Shown: positions 34,211 through 36,423 of the stretch, one piece after another
Position numbering within the stretch: position 1 is the first letter of the stretch
Layout: every line of letters begins with the position of its first letter
NCBI GenBank assembly: GCA_036654095.1
Contig: JAVVSR010000015.1
Span: 1-36,423, forward strand
DNA length: 36,423 nucleotides
Direction: 5' to 3'
Source: JAVVSR01 sp036654095
Lineage (GTDB): Bacteria > Bacillota > Clostridia > Christensenellales > CAG-917
Program-made: the position numbers and the translations under genes
Notes under the pieces: generated by a model
The model's database searches: none
What the model was told of the DNA's origin: nothing
Seen by the model: only the letters and a program-made list of their open reading frames with translations

Positions 34211-34266
34211 AGCAAGAAGCAAGAAGCAAGAAGCAAGAAGCAAGAAGCAAGAAGCAAGAAGCAAGA
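34211..34266. repeat. heptamer microsatellite, AGCAAGA x8
   Basis: Eight exact copies of AGCAAGA in 56 bp, in a gene-free region. The length is not a multiple of three, but no reading frame crosses it. Confidence 0.98.
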
Positions 34267-34287
34267 TTGTGTGATATTTGTGGGTTT

Positions 34288-34318
34288 GCGTAAATCGCCT
34301 ATTTGTGGCGATTTACGC
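34288..34318. other. strong hairpin without T tract
   Basis: GCGTAAATCGCC and GGCGATTTACGC are perfect 12-bp inverse complements around a 7-nt loop (TATTTGT). No T run follows on either strand, so it is not a standard terminator. It lies 21 bp after the heptamer array and about 10 bp before a TATAAT at 34329. Confidence 0.85.
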
Positions 34319-34363
34319 CATTAGCGAGTATAATGATATAAAGGTTGTAATTTGTAATTTTTC

Positions 34364-34393
34364 TTGACATTGTAGGAAAATTTAGATTAATAC
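34364..34393 (+). promoter_or_regulatory. promoter-like site with no gene downstream
   Basis: A consensus -35 TTGACA (34364-34369) is followed at 17-18 bp by TTAATA/TAATAC (34387-34393). The next gene begins 480 bp later and has its own promoter. Confidence 0.4.
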
Positions 34394-34807
34394 ATTTTTA
34401 TTGGTACTTTTTTAATAGTATTAGTTTAACTAACTATTTAGTTAATAAATGTAAGTGTTATTAATGTGAAATTTTTATTATTTTAATTGCTGTTATTTTT
34501 TTAAAGGCGCAAATTTGAGGTTTAAAAATAAAAAAAGCGAATAATTTTATTTATTTTATCGCTAAGTTTTTTAAAATGCTTGCAAAATTAATTGTCTAAA
34601 TGTTAATACTTTATTGAGTATACATATGCTACAAAATAGGTGGGCGCTAGTCTAAAGTAATTATAATTTCAAAAATGTACTCAAGTGTACTTTAAAATCG
34701 ACTATGCAAATTTTTTAAAATATATTGTTTTAATGCTGTTTTGCCTATATTTTTATCATTTTAATCGAAAAATAAATGAAAAAATAGCAAAGTTTTGTAA
34801 AATCATA

Positions 34808-34836
34808 TTGACGGAATTTGTAAAATTATGTACAAT
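34808..34836 (+). promoter_or_regulatory. sigma-A promoter of rdgB-phosphoesterase unit
   Basis: TTGACG (34808-34813), 17 bp and TACAAT (34831-34836), 36 bp before the rdgB start codon. Confidence 0.8.
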
Positions 34837-34872
34837 CTATATAAGAAACATAATTAAAAAGGGAGAGATATT

Positions 34873-35445
34873 ATGGAAATTTTATTGTCAACTTCAAACT
34901 TGAATAAAACAAAAGAACTTAAAAATATTCTTGAACCGCGTGGACATAAAATTTACACGTTAAGCGACTTCGGTTTAAAAATTACCATTCAGGAAAAGGG
35001 CGTTACTTTTTTTCAAAATGCGCTTGTGAAAGCTCAAGCTGTTTCCAAAGTTGTAGACATACCCGTGCTAGGCGATGACAGCGGTTTAATTGTGACGGCG
35101 CTTAATGGCGAACCGGGTGTAATGTCGGCTCGTTTTGCTGGCGAAATTCACAATGATATTGCAAATATTCAGTTGTTGCTTAGACGTATGGAAAACGTAA
35201 CTAATCGAGAGGCTTTTATGACATCTGTTTTGGTTTTGTATTATCCAGATGGCCATTATGTATTCGGCGAAGGCTCAACTCGTGGTAAAATTACGCGCGT
35301 TAGACGTGGTTTTAATGGATTTGGTTATGACAGCGTTTTTTATGTTGACGAATTAGGCAAAACTTTCGGAGAGTCTACCGATATTGAAAAACAATCAGTA
35401 AGTCATCGAACAAAGGCGGTAGCCGATTTATTTTCAAAATTATGA
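34873..35445 (+). CDS. rdgB: dITP/XTP pyrophosphatase (RdgB/HAM1 family)
   Basis: Hydrolyses dITP, ITP and XTP to monophosphates so that deaminated purines stay out of nucleic acids. The 190 residues show the family opening LLSTSNLNKTKEL, LGDDSGLIVTALNGEPGVMSARFAG (the metal and substrate region), GRGFNGFGYDSVF-like RRGFNGFGYDSVF and the closing SHRTKAV. GGGAGAG precedes the ATG. The downstream phosphoesterase starts inside the last codons (ATGA overlap), a common clostridial pairing. Confidence 0.95.
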   Translation: MEILLSTSNLNKTKELKNILEPRGHKIYTLSDFGLKITIQEKGVTFFQNALVKAQAVSKVVDIPVLGDDSGLIVTALNGEPGVMSARFAGEIHNDIANIQLLLRRMENVTNREAFMTSVLVLYYPDGHYVFGEGSTRGKITRVRRGFNGFGYDSVFYVDELGKTFGESTDIEKQSVSHRTKAVADLFSKL

Positions 35446-35906
35446 AAACAATTTTTGCATTTTCAGATTTGCACAATGTGGCCGTCAACAATGAGTTGAC
35501 GGCCATTATGTGTGAGTCTGACTTTGTCTTTTTTTGTGGCGATGGCTTAAATGGACTTTCTTGGTTACAAAAACTGCTTGGAAATAAATTCTATGCAGTA
35601 AAGGGGAACTGCGATTACTGTGGCAATTTTCCCGAAAGTAGGCTTATTAAGGTTGAGGATATAACTTTTTTAATTACGCACGGACATTTGTTTTACGATA
35701 GGCTTGACTTAGCTTACTCCGCGTTGGAACAAGGCGCAAGTTGCGTATTGTATGGCCACAGCCATCTGTTTGAGGATTTAACCGACAACGGAGTGCGCTT
35801 GATTAATGTTGGTTCTTTGTCGAGTTCGCCCCTAGGTTTCGTCGGCTACACCTATATAGTTGTCAATGGTAAAAATATTTTTGCTAAATTTGTCAAAACT
35901 ACCTAA
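35442..35906 (+). CDS. YfcE/MJ0936-family metallophosphoesterase
   Basis: A 154-residue dinuclear-metal phosphodiesterase. All calcineurin-like metal motifs are visible: SDLHN (D9, H11), CGDGL, GNCDY, THGH and GHSH. At 154 residues it is a compact member of the family. The natural substrate is unknown, though homologues act on phosphodiesters. It overlaps the rdgB stop by four bases (ATGA) and has no clear Shine-Dalgarno, so translation is coupled. Confidence 0.92.
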   Translation: MKTIFAFSDLHNVAVNNELTAIMCESDFVFFCGDGLNGLSWLQKLLGNKFYAVKGNCDYCGNFPESRLIKVEDITFLITHGHLFYDRLDLAYSALEQGASCVLYGHSHLFEDLTDNGVRLINVGSLSSSPLGFVGYTYIVVNGKNIFAKFVKTT

Positions 35907-35912
35907 AATCCG

Positions 35913-35941
35913 TTGACATAAACTTTTACATATTATATAAT
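35913..35941 (+). promoter_or_regulatory. consensus sigma-A promoter of tRNA cluster
   Basis: TTGACA (35913-35918), exactly 17 bp and TATAAT (35936-35941). It fits the consensus perfectly, and tRNA-Gly starts 20 bp after the -10 box. Confidence 0.92.
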
Positions 35942-35961
35942 TTCCTAGCGTTGTGACTTAT

Positions 35962-36035
35962 GCGGGTGTAGTTCAATGGTAGAATATCAGCCTTCCAAGC
36001 TGACCGCGTGGGTCCGATTCCCATCACCCGCTCCA
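35962..36035 (+). tRNA. tRNA-Gly (anticodon TCC)
   Basis: A full cloverleaf of 74 nt including encoded CCA. Acceptor arms GCGGGTG and CACCCGC pair fully, and the anticodon loop CTTCCAA carries TCC. D-loop G18-G19 is present. The T-loop reads TCCGATT, where TTCGATT is expected, so position 55 is C in place of the nearly universal T (pseudouridine 55). Confidence 0.95.
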
Positions 36036-36060
36036 AAGCACGCTCCTACGTATGAGATTT

Positions 36061-36137
36061 GGGCCTGTAGCTCAGTAGGATAGAGCAACGGCCTTCTAAG
36101 CCGTAGGTCAGGGGTTCAAATCCCTTCAGGCTCGCCA
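36061..36137 (+). tRNA. tRNA-Arg (anticodon TCT)
   Basis: 77 nt with encoded CCA. The acceptor GGGCCTG pairs with CAGGCTC (one G-T), the anticodon loop is CTTCTAA, and the T-loop is TTCAAAT. Confidence 0.95.
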
Positions 36138-36140
36138 TAT

Positions 36141-36219
36141 GGTGGGTATAGCTCAGATTGGTTAGAGCGCTAGGTTGTGGCCCTAGAGGCCATGGGTTCG
36201 AGTCCCATTACTCACCCCA
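36141..36219 (+). tRNA. tRNA-His (anticodon GTG)
   Basis: 79 nt including the extra 5' G (G-1) that pairs with C73, the identity mark of tRNA-His, and encoded CCA. The anticodon loop is TTGTGGC, and the T-loop TTCGAGT is normal. Confidence 0.95.
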
Positions 36220-36247
36220 CATATCAGCACGGTGGTAGGAATTGCGA

Positions 36248-36322
36248 AGGGGTGTCGCCAAGCGGTAAGGCACTAGACTTTGACTCTAGTATTCGTAAGT
36301 TCAAATCTTGCCACCCCTGCCA
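36248..36322 (+). tRNA. tRNA-Gln (anticodon TTG)
   Basis: 75 nt with encoded CCA. Acceptor AGGGGTG pairs with CACCCCT, the anticodon loop is CTTTGAC, and the T-loop is TTCAAAT. Confidence 0.95.
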
Positions 36323-36330
36323 AATAATTT

Positions 36331-36348
36331 GCTCGCGAAAATGCGAGC
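36331..36348. other. short hairpin in tRNA-Gln/tRNA-Lys spacer
   Basis: GCTCGC and GCGAGC form a 6-bp stem around a 6-nt loop. It has no T run and may be a processing or spacing element of the precursor. Confidence 0.5.
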
Positions 36349-36354
36349 GACTAT

Positions 36355-36423
36355 GATCCATTAGCTCAGCCGGTAGAGCACTTGACTTTTAATCAAGGTG
36401 TCCCGCGTTCGAATCGCGGATGG
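36355..36423 (+). tRNA. tRNA-Lys (anticodon TTT), cut by window end
   Basis: The acceptor GATCCAT and an anticodon loop CTTTTAA (TTT) are clear, and the T-arm CCGCG-TTCGAAT-CGCGG is normal. The 3' acceptor strand breaks off after ATGG, so the last few bases and any CCA lie outside. Confidence 0.93.

Larger units (their letters stand above)
34038..34872. other. 835-bp gene-free region between spoIVA and rdgB
   Basis: Very AT-rich, with no convincing protein gene. It holds a TACAAATA/TATTTGTA inverted repeat after spoIVA (34061-34089), the heptamer repeat (34211-34266), a 12-bp hairpin without a T run (34288-34318), a promoter-like site (34364-34393), a TTAACTAA/TTAGTTAA inverted repeat (34426-34445) and the rdgB promoter (34808-34836). 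A strand-specific transcript such as a small RNA is possible from the orphan promoter. Confidence 0.7.

Noticed and set aside
34288..34318. 12-bp hairpin as a rho-independent terminator of spoIVA
   Set aside because: No T run on either strand, and it lies 250 bp past the spoIVA stop.
34685..34903. A 72-codon plus-strand ORF upstream of rdgB
   Set aside because: It runs across the rdgB promoter and start codon, has no Shine-Dalgarno, and its composition is that of AT-rich non-coding DNA.

Overview
The window looks like a chromosomal segment of an AT-rich, low-GC Gram-positive bacterium, most likely an anaerobic, endospore-forming Clostridia-type Firmicute, possibly a gut lineage. The reasons are a complete spoIVA, an RNase J, a DUF512-der pair, strong AGGAGG-type ribosome binding sites, two 4Fe-4S radical-SAM-type proteins, a NifU-like/GGGtGRT pair and a biotin ECF component (BioY). 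There is no phage, transposase, integrase, CRISPR array or rRNA. Nearly all genes are core metabolism or information processing, so most of the novelty lies in the intergenic DNA and a few uncharacterised membrane genes.

Layout. 1-2000 (minus): an operon of a NifU-like scaffold and a GGGtGRT protein, whose 3' end plus terminator is repeated twice more as 135-bp tandem units reaching the window edge. 2089-6450 (plus): PLP aminotransferase, tyrS, an IMPACT-family gene and ilvE. 6449-6949 is a gene-free stretch with a 19-20 bp repeat array and a terminator. 6950-9072: recX and the bifunctional NAD(P)HX repair enzyme, converging on a minus-strand GH3 beta-glucosidase (9140-11566) through a shared terminator. 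11810-15372: pgsA, a 75-aa membrane protein and valS. 15516-16367 (minus): a PflX-like radical SAM protein, divergent from two unknown polytopic membrane proteins (16496-18315). 18456-20686 (minus): serC-serA.

20923-26549 (plus): a sugar nucleotidyltransferase, RNase J, a TrmR-like O-methyltransferase, a U32 peptidase-like (TrhP-type) protein and an MGDG-synthase-like glycosyltransferase. The methyltransferase and U32 protein together suggest 5-methoxyuridine-type tRNA wobble modification. 26689-28217: a Dabb protein, bioY and an unknown membrane protein. 28352-34037: DUF512 protein, der, a class-Ic aspartate aminotransferase and spoIVA, the last behind a sigma-E-like promoter. 34038-34872 is an 835-bp gene-free stretch with a heptamer repeat, a strong hairpin and two promoters. 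34873-35906: rdgB and a YfcE-like phosphoesterase. A consensus promoter then drives a tRNA cluster Gly-Arg-His-Gln-Lys that runs off the end of the window; its tRNA-Gly has an unusual T-loop.

Working together: serine (serA, serC), branched-chain and aspartate transamination feed amino-acid supply. tyrS, valS, the tRNA cluster and the tRNA-modifying pair serve translation. rdgB and the NAD(P)HX repair enzyme are house-cleaning functions, and recX modulates RecA. pgsA, the glycosyltransferase and the nucleotidyltransferase serve the envelope. Promoters were assigned by eye from -35/-10 matches and spacing, with no computation.
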